This document shows, piece after piece, positions 7,717 through 15,553 of a DNA stretch of 64,000 nt; position 1 is the stretch's first letter, and each line of letters begins with the position of its first letter. The DNA comes from a virus. The position numbers were made by a program, and so were the translations under genes. The DNA lies in IMG/VR virus record IMGVR_UViG_3300036790_000211, positions 1-64,000 of that record, one strand, 5' to 3'. Below the pieces are notes generated by a model, which made no database searches, was not told the DNA's origin, and saw nothing but the letters and a program-made list of their open reading frames with translations.

Positions 7717-8039
7717 GTCCTGATCTGGCTTCCGCGCTGCGGCAGGCACGGTATCGATCGGGCCTGTCGCAGCGTGTGCTTGCCCACAGGGCGGGGGTGT
7801 CACACGGACTCGTGGCGATGCTGGAGCTTGGTCTCCGCTCGCCTTCGACGGGGACCATCGGGCGGCTCTCGATCGCCCTGGTCCTCGACCGCGAGGTGCA
7901 TCGGCAGCTGGTGCGCCACGCGACACCGAATCGGGCGCGTCGTGCTCGCCGGCGCCTGTCGAATCAACTCCGCTGGAGGACCAAGGTGGCCGCGCGGTCG
8001 GCACCGAGGATCATCCGCGCATTCAAGAGAGGTCACTGA
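7689..8039 (+). CDS. XRE-type helix-turn-helix regulator
   Basis: A 116-residue DNA-binding protein. Residues 12-65 form an XRE/Cro domain (LRQARYRSGLSQRVLAHRAG, then VSHGLVAMLELG), with a very basic C-terminus (NRARRARRRLSNQLRWR). It overlaps the translocase gene by 28 bases and the next gene by ATGA. It probably regulates this operon. Confidence 0.75.
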   Translation: MAERRSRQLSPDLASALRQARYRSGLSQRVLAHRAGVSHGLVAMLELGLRSPSTGTIGRLSIALVLDREVHRQLVRHATPNRARRARRRLSNQLRWRTKVAARSAPRIIRAFKRGH

Positions 8040-8248
8040 TGCCCGACAAATTCTGGGAGTTCAAGGAAGGGGACGACTACCGCGTCAAGTTCCGGTGCAG
8101 GGACATCGGCTACGGGGTCGAACTGGGAAACGGAGTGCTCACCTACGACGGAAGGGATGGGAACAAGCATGCCTTCACGGTCGCCGGAGGAGACGAGCAC
8201 CTCTACCTCTTCGACGACGAGATCCGGTCGGCCGGGAAGGTTCAGTGA
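8039..8248 (+). CDS. Hypothetical protein (69 aa)
   Basis: A 69-residue, acidic, probably beta-rich protein (FWEFKEGDDYRVKFRCRD) of unknown function. Both ends overlap neighbouring genes by ATGA or TGATG, so it is coupled into the operon. Confidence 0.6.
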   Translation: MPDKFWEFKEGDDYRVKFRCRDIGYGVELGNGVLTYDGRDGNKHAFTVAGGDEHLYLFDDEIRSAGKVQ

Positions 8249-8904
8249 TGAACGTAGAGACGGCGCGCGAAGTGCTGGGCGTTTCTCCCGGCGCCGAGAG
8301 GGAGGCGATCGACGGAGCCTATCGGGCCCTGAGTCGGAAGTACCACCCGGACATCGCAGGGCCGGACGGTGAGGCTCGCATGAAGGAGATCACCGAGGCC
8401 AAGGCCGTCCTTGAGAAGCGCCCTGCGCCGGGCTACACGGTGCGCGAGCCACGTGCTGCCCGCCGCCCGGCCCCGCCCCGCCATGTGGGGCTCTCTGAGA
8501 GCGTCCCAGCGGTCGCCGTGGCACGGGATGGCGTTCGGAGTCTCGCGGTCGGTGATGGCCGCCCAGCGGTCGCTCTGGGCGTCTTGGTGGGGCTGATGGC
8601 GTTGATGCTCACTCACGCGGCCCCGCTGTCGACGGCGCTGCTCCTCGCCTACGTGCCCGCCTCGTTCCCGACCGGCATGCGCGTCTGGGTGGCGGCCGGA
8701 TCATGGACGGCTGGGGCCAAGCTCTGCCCGACTTGTGGTCGTCCTCTCGGCGAGATCGCGAGCGAGGGCCTGGTGTCGATGATGTTCCTCACGCTGATCA
8801 TCGGACTGATCGGTGCGGTGGGGTGCCCCTTCGAGACGGGATGGGTCATCGGAGAAGTAGCAGCTCGGCGGGTCGCGCCGAGGATCCCGTGGATCAGGGG
8901 TTGA
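8248..8904 (+). CDS. Membrane-bound DnaJ-domain protein
   Basis: A 218-residue protein with a J domain at residues 3-55 containing the HPD tripeptide (SRKYHPDIAG), so it should stimulate an Hsp70. After a Pro/Arg-rich linker come two hydrophobic segments (VALGVLVGLMALMLTHA and SMMFLTLIIGLIGAVG) and a CPTCG cysteine pair between them. A J domain plus membrane anchor suggests recruiting host DnaK to the membrane. Its 3' end overlaps the convergent gene by 11 bases. Confidence 0.7.
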   Translation: MNVETAREVLGVSPGAEREAIDGAYRALSRKYHPDIAGPDGEARMKEITEAKAVLEKRPAPGYTVREPRAARRPAPPRHVGLSESVPAVAVARDGVRSLAVGDGRPAVALGVLVGLMALMLTHAAPLSTALLLAYVPASFPTGMRVWVAAGSWTAGAKLCPTCGRPLGEIASEGLVSMMFLTLIIGLIGAVGCPFETGWVIGEVAARRVAPRIPWIRG

Positions 8905-9745
8905 GCCAGGCCCCAGGGACCGTGCGGTCGGTGCTGCGCGGCTTGGGAGTCGGCGTCGGCTTGGGAGTCGGCGTCGACGTCGGCGTGGCGACAGGGGTGG
9001 GAGCGGGGTTGGACGATTGAACGACAGGCTGAGGGACGACAGGCATCGGAGTGACCTGGGCAACCGCGTTGCCCAGGGCGGCCTTCGGGGTCGGGGTGGG
9101 TCCGGGAGTCGGGAGCAGGGTGACGATAGCTCCGTACCCGCCGCCAAACTCCTTCGACGAAGCCTGACCTTTCGGGGTCGGCGTCGGCTGCCCGGGGAGG
9201 GACAGGTGCCCCTGCTCGGCCAGCTGGAGGACCGGCTGTCGCATGGCGAGGAACATGGTTGCCACTGCTCCCGCCACGATCAGGATGCCGACGACTTGCC
9301 GAGTCGCGATGGAGCTTCGGACGGTGGCGATCCTCGCCTCGAGCCATGGGATGCTGTGCAGGTTGCGGTAGAGCTTCCTCAGCTTCCCTGTCTCGGCGAT
9401 GGTCACCGTGTCGACCAGATCGGCCAGGCTGTAGCCGATGCAGATCTCGGACACGGCGTTGAGCACGCGGCCGCGGACGGGTCCCTGCAGGGACTCCCAG
9501 CGGACTACCGCGGCCTCGTCGATCGGCTCAATGTCGCCGGCGGCGATGAGGTCGGCGAAGCGTGCGGCGAGGAGCCCCGCGAGTTCAACGCGGGTCAGAT
9601 TGGCGCGGGTGCGGAACTTGTAGACGGTGCTGGCGCAGGCCGCACGGTCGCGATGCTCTGCGGTCGCGCTGCCCACGGGAAGCGCCACCACATCTCCCCT
9701 GTCCTCACCCCTCTCGCCAGAAGGCGAGACCAACGTCGGACGCAT
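8894..9745 (-). CDS. RodZ-like HTH / TM / Pro-Thr-rich surface protein
   Basis: A 283-residue protein of three parts. Residues about 38-135 look like a cytoplasmic, HTH-like helical domain (ANLTRVELAGLLAARFADL). Residues about 150-169 are a TM segment (VVGILIVAGAVATMFLAM). The rest is an extracellular Pro/Thr tail with PTPTPK repeats. HTH, one TM and a low-complexity outer tail is the RodZ arrangement, though no homology is claimed. Its start overlaps the stop of the repressor-like gene upstream, so it belongs to the lysogeny-side operon and may be expressed in the lysogen. Confidence 0.6.
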   Translation of the reverse strand: MRPTLVSPSGERGEDRGDVVALPVGSATAEHRDRAACASTVYKFRTRANLTRVELAGLLAARFADLIAAGDIEPIDEAAVVRWESLQGPVRGRVLNAVSEICIGYSLADLVDTVTIAETGKLRKLYRNLHSIPWLEARIATVRSSIATRQVVGILIVAGAVATMFLAMRQPVLQLAEQGHLSLPGQPTPTPKGQASSKEFGGGYGAIVTLLPTPGPTPTPKAALGNAVAQVTPMPVVPQPVVQSSNPAPTPVATPTSTPTPKPTPTPKPRSTDRTVPGAWLNP

Positions 9746-10194
9746 CAGACTGCGGCTTGCACCTCCGAGTCTCCGTCGTCGAACGCTCCGATTTCCTCAA
9801 GCCTCCGCATTTGCGTGTCAAGTGTACGGATTGCTGCGGCTGCTTGTGGTTTGAAAAGACCCGCCAGGTCGACCAGCGCGGCGGCCTCGGCGCGGAGGGA
9901 GTCGGGGTCGTCGTCGAAGCGCTGGAGGGCGCGCCCGGCCAGTTCGCCGGGGGACGCCGCGGCCTGGGCGATGGCGCACATGAGAGCGGGAGCCGGCACG
10001 GCCGTCTTGCCCAGGCGCCAGTCGAGGATGGTGCTCCGGGAGACGGGGTTGGGCCGCTGCAGGGCGCGAGACAGGATGCGTGCGAGCTCCGCCTGCGAGT
10101 GCGGGTACGCGCTCACTGCCTCGTCGAAGAGCGAGGCCAGGAAGCGCCAGTACGGTGAGCCCCCTTGGGCCGTGTCCATATGTTCCGGAATCAA
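9745..10194 (-). CDS. Repressor-like helix-turn-helix protein
   Basis: A 149-residue DNA-binding protein transcribed divergently from a Cro-like gene. The N-terminal part holds a helix-turn-helix (SQAELARILSRALQRPNPVS then RSTILDWRLG), and the C-terminal half is helical, probably for oligomerisation. ATGs at 10194 and 10179 are both possible starts. Divergence across a 200-base control region is the classic immunity arrangement, so this is the candidate lysogeny repressor. Confidence 0.65.
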   Translation of the reverse strand: MIPEHMDTAQGGSPYWRFLASLFDEAVSAYPHSQAELARILSRALQRPNPVSRSTILDWRLGKTAVPAPALMCAIAQAAASPGELAGRALQRFDDDPDSLRAEAAALVDLAGLFKPQAAAAIRTLDTQMRRLEEIGAFDDGDSEVQAAV

Positions 10195-10276
10195 CCTCGA
10201 ACTCCTCTGCCTCTTGCCGACTATCCACTACCCCGATCCGAGGTATGTGCCCCTGGCGGACACCTCCGATCTTCCG

Positions 10277-10305
10277 TTGTTCGGATGTCGCCTGGCGGTT
10301 ATGAT
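10277..10305 (+). promoter_or_regulatory. Sigma70-type promoter in the immunity region
   Basis: TTGTTC (10277-10282) and TATGAT (10300-10305) are separated by exactly 17 bases and lie 90 bases before the Cro-like gene at 10395. This is the best sigma70-type promoter in the window. The short repeats around it (CCGATCTTCCG, GGTAGCCACCACC) are candidate operators for the divergent repressor. Confidence 0.65.
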
Positions 10306-10394
10306 ACTGTCCGGTTGGCGCTACAAACGGGGTAGCCACCACCCGGGGCGCTGTATACCACCAGTCGCACACCTGAGGAGCAAGCATAGGGCCG

Positions 10395-10685
10395 ATGAAG
10401 GGGCAGGATGCGTCAACGATCTGGATCTACGGCGTGGAGTACGCCATCGATCTGCCCCGGATTCGGGACCTCCTCGGCCGGCGCTCGCTAGAGCTGAACG
10501 TGGACAGCCTGACGGCCATGGCGCCGAAGATCGGCATCTCCAGGCAGACTCTCTCCAAGGTCGTCAACGGCGGGTGGGTGCCAGGCAAGAACCGCGGCGC
10601 GGTGCTGACGAGGCTCGTTCACTTCCTCGGCATCAGCTGGGACGAAGTGCTCTCCCCTGCGAACGAGAGCGCAGCCGCCGCGTAA
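10395..10685 (+). CDS. Cro-like XRE helix-turn-helix protein
   Basis: A 96-residue protein with one XRE domain spanning most of its length: IRDLLGRRSLELNVDSLTAMAPKIGISRQTLSKVVNGG is seen in the DNA at residues about 22-60. Divergent from the repressor-like gene and behind a good sigma70 promoter, it is the likely early or lytic regulator. Confidence 0.7.
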   Translation: MKGQDASTIWIYGVEYAIDLPRIRDLLGRRSLELNVDSLTAMAPKIGISRQTLSKVVNGGWVPGKNRGAVLTRLVHFLGISWDEVLSPANESAAAA

Positions 10686-10832
10686 ATCAGGTGCGAAATA
10701 GGTTGCTTTCGGGCCACACCTACTATCACATTTGTGGTAGAATGGTTACCAGTGAGAGCGGACGGGCCGCTGGCGGGAGGAGGAGGCAAAAAAAGAACGG
10801 CGGGTAGTCCCCCTTCGGGGAGTCGCCAGGGA

Positions 10833-10886
10833 GTGCCACCTCACCCAACGACCTACCCAGCCGCACACATGTGAGTCAGGAGAGAG
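10833..10886 (+). repeat. Start-associated element, copy 1
   Basis: GTGCCACC (10833-10840) is followed 20 bases on by CCGCACACATGTGAGTCAGG (10861-10880) and AGAGAG. The second half supplies the ribosome site of the leader ORF at 10891. The CGCACACATGTGAGTCAGGA word recurs in front of other transcription units. Confidence 0.6.
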
Positions 10887-10890
10887 CACC

Positions 10891-10935
10891 GTGGTGCGCT
10901 CGCCTAGGTGGCCGAGTCTACCACCCGGCAGGTAA
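10891..10935 (+). CDS. Leader peptide (14 aa) ahead of recT
   Basis: A 14-codon ORF (GTG GTG CGC start, MVRSPRWPSLPPGR) placed five bases behind CAGGAGAGAG of start-associated element copy 1, and 71 bases before the recT start. Like the leader at 5550 it is Arg-rich and lies within a structured 5' leader. Translation is plausible but unproven. Confidence 0.3.
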   Translation: MVRSPRWPSLPPGR

Positions 10936-10974
10936 TCCCTGTCAATCGATGGTTAATCGGCCAAGTTCCCCCCC

Positions 10975-11000
10975 GGTGCCACCCGGGATGTGAGCAGGAG
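10975..11000 (+). repeat. Start-associated element, copy 2 (recT)
   Basis: GGTGCCACCCGGGATGTGAG then CAGGAG. It closely matches the copy before the DUF2637 gene at 62711-62741 and gives the recT gene its ribosome site. Confidence 0.65.
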
Positions 11001-11006
11001 AAGCAG

Positions 11007-12104
11007 ATGTCGGACACAGCGCTATCCATTCGAACGGAGCCCCAGAAGGCGCGCCTCGCCACCAGGGCCGACCTGTCCTGGACCGAGGAACAGCTCCAGA
11101 TCATCAAGGACACCTTCGCCGGACAGAAGCTGACCAACCAGGAGTTCGGCGTCTTCATCGAGTACGCGCGGGCGATGCGCCTCGATCCTCTGGCGAAAGA
11201 GGTCTACGCCACCAAGCGGGACGGCAAGCTGACCTTCCAGACCAGCATCGACGCCTTTCGCCGCAAGGCGCAGGAGACGGGCGAGTACGGGGGGAAGGTC
11301 TCGGAGCAGTGGTGCGGAATAGACGGCGTCTGGAAGGACGTTTGGCTTTCCGACCAGCCTCCGGCCGCCGCCCGAGTGGCGGTCATGCGGCACGGCCACC
11401 TGGGCCCGACTGTGGCCGTGGCCCGCTACAAGTCCTACGTTCAGATGACCAACGACAACGGCCAGAGCCGCCCCAACTTCATGTGGCACAAGATGGCCGA
11501 CAACCAGCTCGCCAAGTGCGCCGAGGCCAAGGCTCTGCGCCAGGCGTTCCCCGAGCGGTTCGCCAGCCTCTACATCGACGACGAGATGGACCAGGCCGAC
11601 AACCCGCCGGCTCCGCAGCAGGGCGGGCAGCAGCTGCAAGGACCGGGCGACTGGCACCAGCGCAACCAGCAGCAGCAGGCGTCGACCCCGAACGTGTCGT
11701 CCGCCGCGAGCGCACCGTCGCCCTTCAACCAGCAGCAGGTCCAGTCCGTTCCGGCCGACGCGAAGCCGGTCGACCAGGCCCCGGCCCCGGCTCCCCCGGC
11801 GGACCCGGCCCCGGTCCCGGCCCCGGTCCCGGCCCCGGACGGCGTGGTGCCCGGCAGCGATCAGCGCCTGGCGCTGGTCAGTGCGGTGTCGGACCTGGCG
11901 AAGCACGTCGCCACTGAGGGCGGCGCGGCCAAGCTCACGGGCTGGGCGCGAGACAACATCCTCGACCCCGCCGTCAACAACATGAGCGTCGTCGAGCCAC
12001 TGGCGCTGCGCTGCGAGAACGAGCACGGCCCCGACTGCGCTGAGGGCACCAGGCTCGCCGCCGCCATCCACAAGGCGATGGGGCCTGCCGAGGCGGCCGC
12101 GTGA
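11007..12104 (+). CDS. Bet/RecT single-strand annealing protein
   Basis: A 365-residue phage recombinase of the Bet/RecT family that anneals complementary single strands. The core (residues about 20-200) carries DPLAKEVYATKRDGK, TSIDAFRRKAQETG and the conserved AKCAEAKALRQAFPERFASL. Residues about 205-300 are a Gln/Pro-rich linker (repeated PAPVPAPVPAP), and a helical C-terminus follows. The ATG at 11007 is set by GCAGGAGAAGCAG of the start-associated element. It overlaps its nuclease partner by GTGA, a standard annealase/exonuclease pair. Confidence 0.88.
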   Translation: MSDTALSIRTEPQKARLATRADLSWTEEQLQIIKDTFAGQKLTNQEFGVFIEYARAMRLDPLAKEVYATKRDGKLTFQTSIDAFRRKAQETGEYGGKVSEQWCGIDGVWKDVWLSDQPPAAARVAVMRHGHLGPTVAVARYKSYVQMTNDNGQSRPNFMWHKMADNQLAKCAEAKALRQAFPERFASLYIDDEMDQADNPPAPQQGGQQLQGPGDWHQRNQQQQASTPNVSSAASAPSPFNQQQVQSVPADAKPVDQAPAPAPPADPAPVPAPVPAPDGVVPGSDQRLALVSAVSDLAKHVATEGGAAKLTGWARDNILDPAVNNMSVVEPLALRCENEHGPDCAEGTRLAAAIHKAMGPAEAAA

Positions 12105-13453
12105 CACAGACCCTTGAACCCGCCGCCGCGGGAGCTTCTTCGAACGCTGAGAGTGGCATGGGAACGGAGGGGGCGGCGGCCCCCTCCCGCCCCGACGTCT
12201 GGGTCTGCCCAGGCTGCGGGCTCCCCCACCAGACGCACACCATGCACGGCCTCGACGCGGCCAACGATCACTGGCAGTTCTGCTCGAAGCCGACCGAGGA
12301 CATGATCAAGAGGCGCGAGCGGCGCGGCCTCGACGAGAGGATCGTTCCGATCTCTCCGACCGCGCTGGACGTCTTCGACATGTGCCCTCGCCAGTCCTGG
12401 GCGAAGTCGCACATGATCCAGCGCACGGCGTCGGGTAACGCGGCGAAGCTGGGCACGGCGCTCCACGCGTACGCGGAGACGGGGGTGGTCGACTTCCTGG
12501 CCGACCTCCCGGCCGAGGAGCTGGAGGAGTACTTCGAGTTCCTGCCGGCGGTGGACGCACTGAAGGCCGCAAGCCCCTTCGAAAAGGAGCCTGACCACAT
12601 CGAGTACGAGAGCGTGGTCAACGTCGAGTACCCCCTCTCGGACGGGCGCATCGGCCAGCTTCAGATGAAGATCGACCGCGTCTCCTTCTTCGGGACGGCC
12701 GCCGTCATCGACGACTGGAAGTCAGGACGGTTGGTGCCCGAGAACGCCACGCAGATGCAGGCCAAGAGCAACCAGAGCCGGTGCTATCCGGTCGCGGTCC
12801 TGCGCACGTGGCCGTGGGTCACGCACGTGGTGTTCCGCATCGGCGTGGTGCGGGAGAAGAAGGTCATCACCTCGCCGTGGTGGAGTGCCGACCAGGTTCG
12901 AGACATGGACGCGCTGATCGGCAAGAAGGTGGAGCGCTACGCGGCCGAGACGGAGTGGCGAGCGACGCCCGGGCCGCACTGCTCGAACATGTGCGACTTC
13001 GTGAAGCGGTGCCGAGGAGCGCACGACCTCCTCGACGGCTGGCAGCTGGTGACGGTGCTGGTTCCGGCGGACCTCAGCGTCAAGGAGAACCTGGTCAAGG
13101 CGGTGCAGGCATACGAGCTTGTCCAGGCTCAGCAGGAGTCGCTTCACAAGGCGATCAAGGAACGCGCCCTGACGAAGAACACCGGACCGGTGGGCCTGCC
13201 TGACGGGCGCGTGTGGGGCTGGGGGTCCGAGCCCAAGACCGAGATGCTCGACCCGCGGCGGTTCCTCGAGGAGGTGCTGCCGCAGCACGTGAAGGGGGAT
13301 GAGAGCCCCTACAAGTACGTCACCTTCAACCGCAAGGCGGCCGCGGTGAAGAGAGCAGAGGAGGCAGCGCCGGAAGGGGTCGTCAAGAAGGACAGCTATG
13401 GAGCCTGCAAGGCGCGGGATCCGCAGAAGCAAAAGTCAGAGGAGGCAGCGTGA
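12101..13453 (+). CDS. RecB/Cas4-like nuclease with probable Fe-S cluster
   Basis: A 450-residue PD-(D/E)XK nuclease that should make the single-stranded ends used by the Bet protein. An N-terminal zinc site (CPGC at 36-39, C61) precedes the nuclease domain: SPTALDVFDMCPRQSW (C95), GTALHAY (118-124), and a core IDRVSFFG...AVIDDWKSGR. A triad C294, C298, C304 (CSNMCDFVKRC) follows, so one upstream Cys plus three downstream gives the 4Fe-4S layout of Cas4/AddB/Dna2 nucleases. Start GTG overlaps the recombinase stop. Confidence 0.82.
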   Translation: MTQTLEPAAAGASSNAESGMGTEGAAAPSRPDVWVCPGCGLPHQTHTMHGLDAANDHWQFCSKPTEDMIKRRERRGLDERIVPISPTALDVFDMCPRQSWAKSHMIQRTASGNAAKLGTALHAYAETGVVDFLADLPAEELEEYFEFLPAVDALKAASPFEKEPDHIEYESVVNVEYPLSDGRIGQLQMKIDRVSFFGTAAVIDDWKSGRLVPENATQMQAKSNQSRCYPVAVLRTWPWVTHVVFRIGVVREKKVITSPWWSADQVRDMDALIGKKVERYAAETEWRATPGPHCSNMCDFVKRCRGAHDLLDGWQLVTVLVPADLSVKENLVKAVQAYELVQAQQESLHKAIKERALTKNTGPVGLPDGRVWGWGSEPKTEMLDPRRFLEEVLPQHVKGDESPYKYVTFNRKAAAVKRAEEAAPEGVVKKDSYGACKARDPQKQKSEEAA

Positions 13454-13794
13454 TGGGTAGCAGCATCACCGCGTTCGACGTCGACCCGGACCGGAAGCGG
13501 AGGGTCGAGGCGATCATCCGCTGGAGCAACATGCGCCGTGGAGGCCACTGGATCAAGGCCGACTGGGTAGACGCCGTGGTCGGTCTGAGGATCGACACCA
13601 AGGACCTGTTCCGCGAGATGGACAGGGCCTGGCGCTTCCCGAACCAGATCTACGCGCCGTCGCTCCTGCTCATCCGCCTGCAGGACCGGGAGTGCGCGAT
13701 CTTCAAGGGAGACACGCGGACCTACCGGCCTCGACACGGACTCGTCAAGGCCGGTCAGTTCGATCCGTCCGCGTTCGTGGCGGCGAGGGCGTGA
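13453..13794 (+). CDS. Hypothetical protein (113 aa)
   Basis: A 113-residue basic protein with no recognised motif (RWSNMRRGGHWIKADWVDAV; REMDRAWRFPNQIYAPS). GTG at 13450 or ATG at 13453 overlaps the nuclease stop, so it is the third gene of the recombination operon. Its 3' end overlaps the convergent regulator by 40 bases. Confidence 0.6.
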   Translation: MGSSITAFDVDPDRKRRVEAIIRWSNMRRGGHWIKADWVDAVVGLRIDTKDLFREMDRAWRFPNQIYAPSLLLIRLQDRECAIFKGDTRTYRPRHGLVKAGQFDPSAFVAARA

Positions 13795-14150
13795 CTCTCC
13801 ACGCCGAGGAATGCGTCGAGGTCCTGGGCGGTGATGCGTCGCATCTCCGTCTTGCCGCCGGCGGCGGAGGGGTTGAGAGACACGCAGCGCAGGAGCCCGT
13901 CGTTGATCAGCTTGTTGACGTGGCGGGGCGAGCAGCCGAGGCGGATCGCCAGGTCCTCGACGCGGTAGAGGTCGAGGTTCAGCTTGCCGAGCAGTTCGAG
14001 GTCGATGGTGGCCGCGTAGTCGGGCTTGAGGAGGCGCAGGACGGACACGTGAGAGACGCCCATGCGGTTGCCGATCTCCCGGGTGCTCAGGCCCTGGTCG
14101 CGCAGCGCGCGCGCCTGCTCTCGTCGTAGCTCAGTCTCAGGCTTGGTCAT
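13755..14150 (-). CDS. Double helix-turn-helix regulator
   Basis: A 131-residue protein (from ATG 14150; ATG 14162 is also possible) with two DNA-binding units. One is a resolvase-type HTH (LRDQGLSTREIGNRMGVSHV, residues about 14-35) and the other an excisionase/MerR-like HTH (YRVEDLAIRLGCSPRHVNKL, about 60-80, then a wing ending RRITAQDLDAFL). It is divergent from dnaB across only about 30 bases, so it probably controls the replication operon. Confidence 0.7.
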   Translation of the reverse strand: MTKPETELRREQARALRDQGLSTREIGNRMGVSHVSVLRLLKPDYAATIDLELLGKLNLDLYRVEDLAIRLGCSPRHVNKLINDGLLRCVSLNPSAAGGKTEMRRITAQDLDAFLGVESHALAATNADGSN

Positions 14151-14188
14151 GATGGTACCCATTCTAACACACGTAGGAGATGCGGTCG

Positions 14189-15553
14189 GTGCCTGACGTT
14201 CAACCACGGCTTATGCCACAGGACCTCGAAGCCGAGGCATGCGTGCTCGGAGCCCTACTGCTCGACCAGGGCGCGATCGCCAAGGTCTATGACGTACTCG
14301 ACCCTGACGGGGCCGACTTCTACCGCACCAACAACGGCCAGATCTACAAGGCCGCGATGAACCTGTTCCGCGATCAGAGTCCGATCGACAACATCACCCT
14401 GGCGGCGGAGCTGGAGAAGATGGGCATCTTGGAGCAGGTGGGTGGGCGCGCCAACCTTGCCATGCTCCAGGAGGCCACCCCGACCGCGGCCAACGTCCAG
14501 CACTACGCCGAGCGGGTCAAGGAGAAGGCCGGTAAGCGCAGCGTGATCGCCGCTGGCACTGCGGTGGTGGAAAAGGGCTTTGACGACTCTGTGACTGCCC
14601 GAGAGGCCGCCACGGAGGGCATGAAGCCACTGCTCACCGTCGTGCAGGAGGAGCGCCGCAAGGGGCTGGTCCGAGTGGGTGACCATCTCGGCGAGCTGCT
14701 CGAGGAGATCAAGGCGCGCAAGGGGGGGCAGCTTCCGGGGTTGTCGACCGGCTTCTACGACCTCGACCGGGTGACGGCCGGCCTGCGCCCCGGCGAACTC
14801 GTCGTGATAGGCGGCCGTCCGTCGATGGGGAAGACCTCACTTGGTATGCAGTTGGGGGTCACGGCTGCGGCGGACGACCACAAGGTCGCCGTGTTCAGCC
14901 TGGAGATGACTCAGATGCAGGTGGAGGAGCGGGCGCTCTGCACGATGGCGCACGTCGACTCCTACCGGCTGTCTCGCGGGATGTGCGGCTTCGATGAGCT
15001 GGCGAAGATCGAAGCGGCGATGCTCGACTTCGCCAAGTACGAGCTCTACATCGACGACTCCAGCACGCAGCGCACGATCGACCTCATCGCGCAGATGCAG
15101 TCGCAGCAGGCGGCATCGCCGGTGTCGCTGATGATCGTCGACTACCTGACCCTCGTCGACGGGACCCGCAACCGCGACAACCGCGTGGTCGAGGTGGGGG
15201 AGGTGAGCCGGGCGCTCAAGGCGCTGGCGAAGGACCTCGCAATCCCGGTCGTCGTCATCGCCCAGCTGTCGCGGGCACCGGAAGGGCGAGAGGACAAGCG
15301 ACCGATCCTCTCCGACCTCAGAGAGTCCGGAAACATCGAGCAAGACGCCGATCAGGTCTGGTTCCTCTACCGCGACGAGTATTACAAGAAGGAGAAGACC
15401 GCGGCCGAAGATCGAGGCATCGCGGAGGTGATCGTCGCCAAGAACCGCAACGGCGCGGTGGGCACGGTGAAGCTCCGGTGGGACCCGACCTACACGGAGT
15501 TCCAGAGCCTGGAGAGTCGCCAGCACGCTGGCACGGGAGGGCCCCAATACTGA
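14189..15553 (+). CDS. dnaB: Replicative DNA helicase DnaB
   Basis: A full-length hexameric replicative helicase (about 454-457 residues). The N-terminal DnaB domain starts with MPQDLEAEACVLGALLLD. The RecA-like ATPase has Walker A GGRPSMGKTS (residues 211-220 counted from 14180), SLEM (FSLEMTQMQ), Walker B MIVDYLTLV, and DLRESGNIEQDADQV near the C-terminus. GTG 14189 is chosen because AGGAG at 14175-14179 lies nine bases upstream, whereas the ATG at 14180 directly abuts it. It is coupled to the next gene by TGATG. Confidence 0.93.
   Translation: MPDVQPRLMPQDLEAEACVLGALLLDQGAIAKVYDVLDPDGADFYRTNNGQIYKAAMNLFRDQSPIDNITLAAELEKMGILEQVGGRANLAMLQEATPTAANVQHYAERVKEKAGKRSVIAAGTAVVEKGFDDSVTAREAATEGMKPLLTVVQEERRKGLVRVGDHLGELLEEIKARKGGQLPGLSTGFYDLDRVTAGLRPGELVVIGGRPSMGKTSLGMQLGVTAAADDHKVAVFSLEMTQMQVEERALCTMAHVDSYRLSRGMCGFDELAKIEAAMLDFAKYELYIDDSSTQRTIDLIAQMQSQQAASPVSLMIVDYLTLVDGTRNRDNRVVEVGEVSRALKALAKDLAIPVVVIAQLSRAPEGREDKRPILSDLRESGNIEQDADQVWFLYRDEYYKKEKTAAEDRGIAEVIVAKNRNGAVGTVKLRWDPTYTEFQSLESRQHAGTGGPQY

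Larger units (their letters stand above)
10686..11006 (+). promoter_or_regulatory. Leader region of the recombination operon
   Basis: This 321-base stretch lacks a long gene. It holds a promoter-like TAGAAT (10738-10743) beside the imperfect inverted repeat CTACTATCACATTTGTGGTAG, a CCCC-TTCG-GGGG hairpin near 10810-10822, two copies of the start-associated element (10833-10886 and 10975-11000), and a 14-codon leader ORF. The direct repeat AATCGATGG/TTAATCGG lies near 10944-10960. Confidence 0.5.

Noticed and set aside
6301-8004. 567-aa minus-strand frame opposite the FtsK-like gene
   Set aside because: It mirrors the real ATPase gene, whose Walker motifs are clear on the + strand. High-GC antisense frames of this length are common.
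9017-10807. 596-aa + strand frame across the immunity region
   Set aside because: It runs antisense to two HTH genes and through the promoter region; no motif, no ribosome site.
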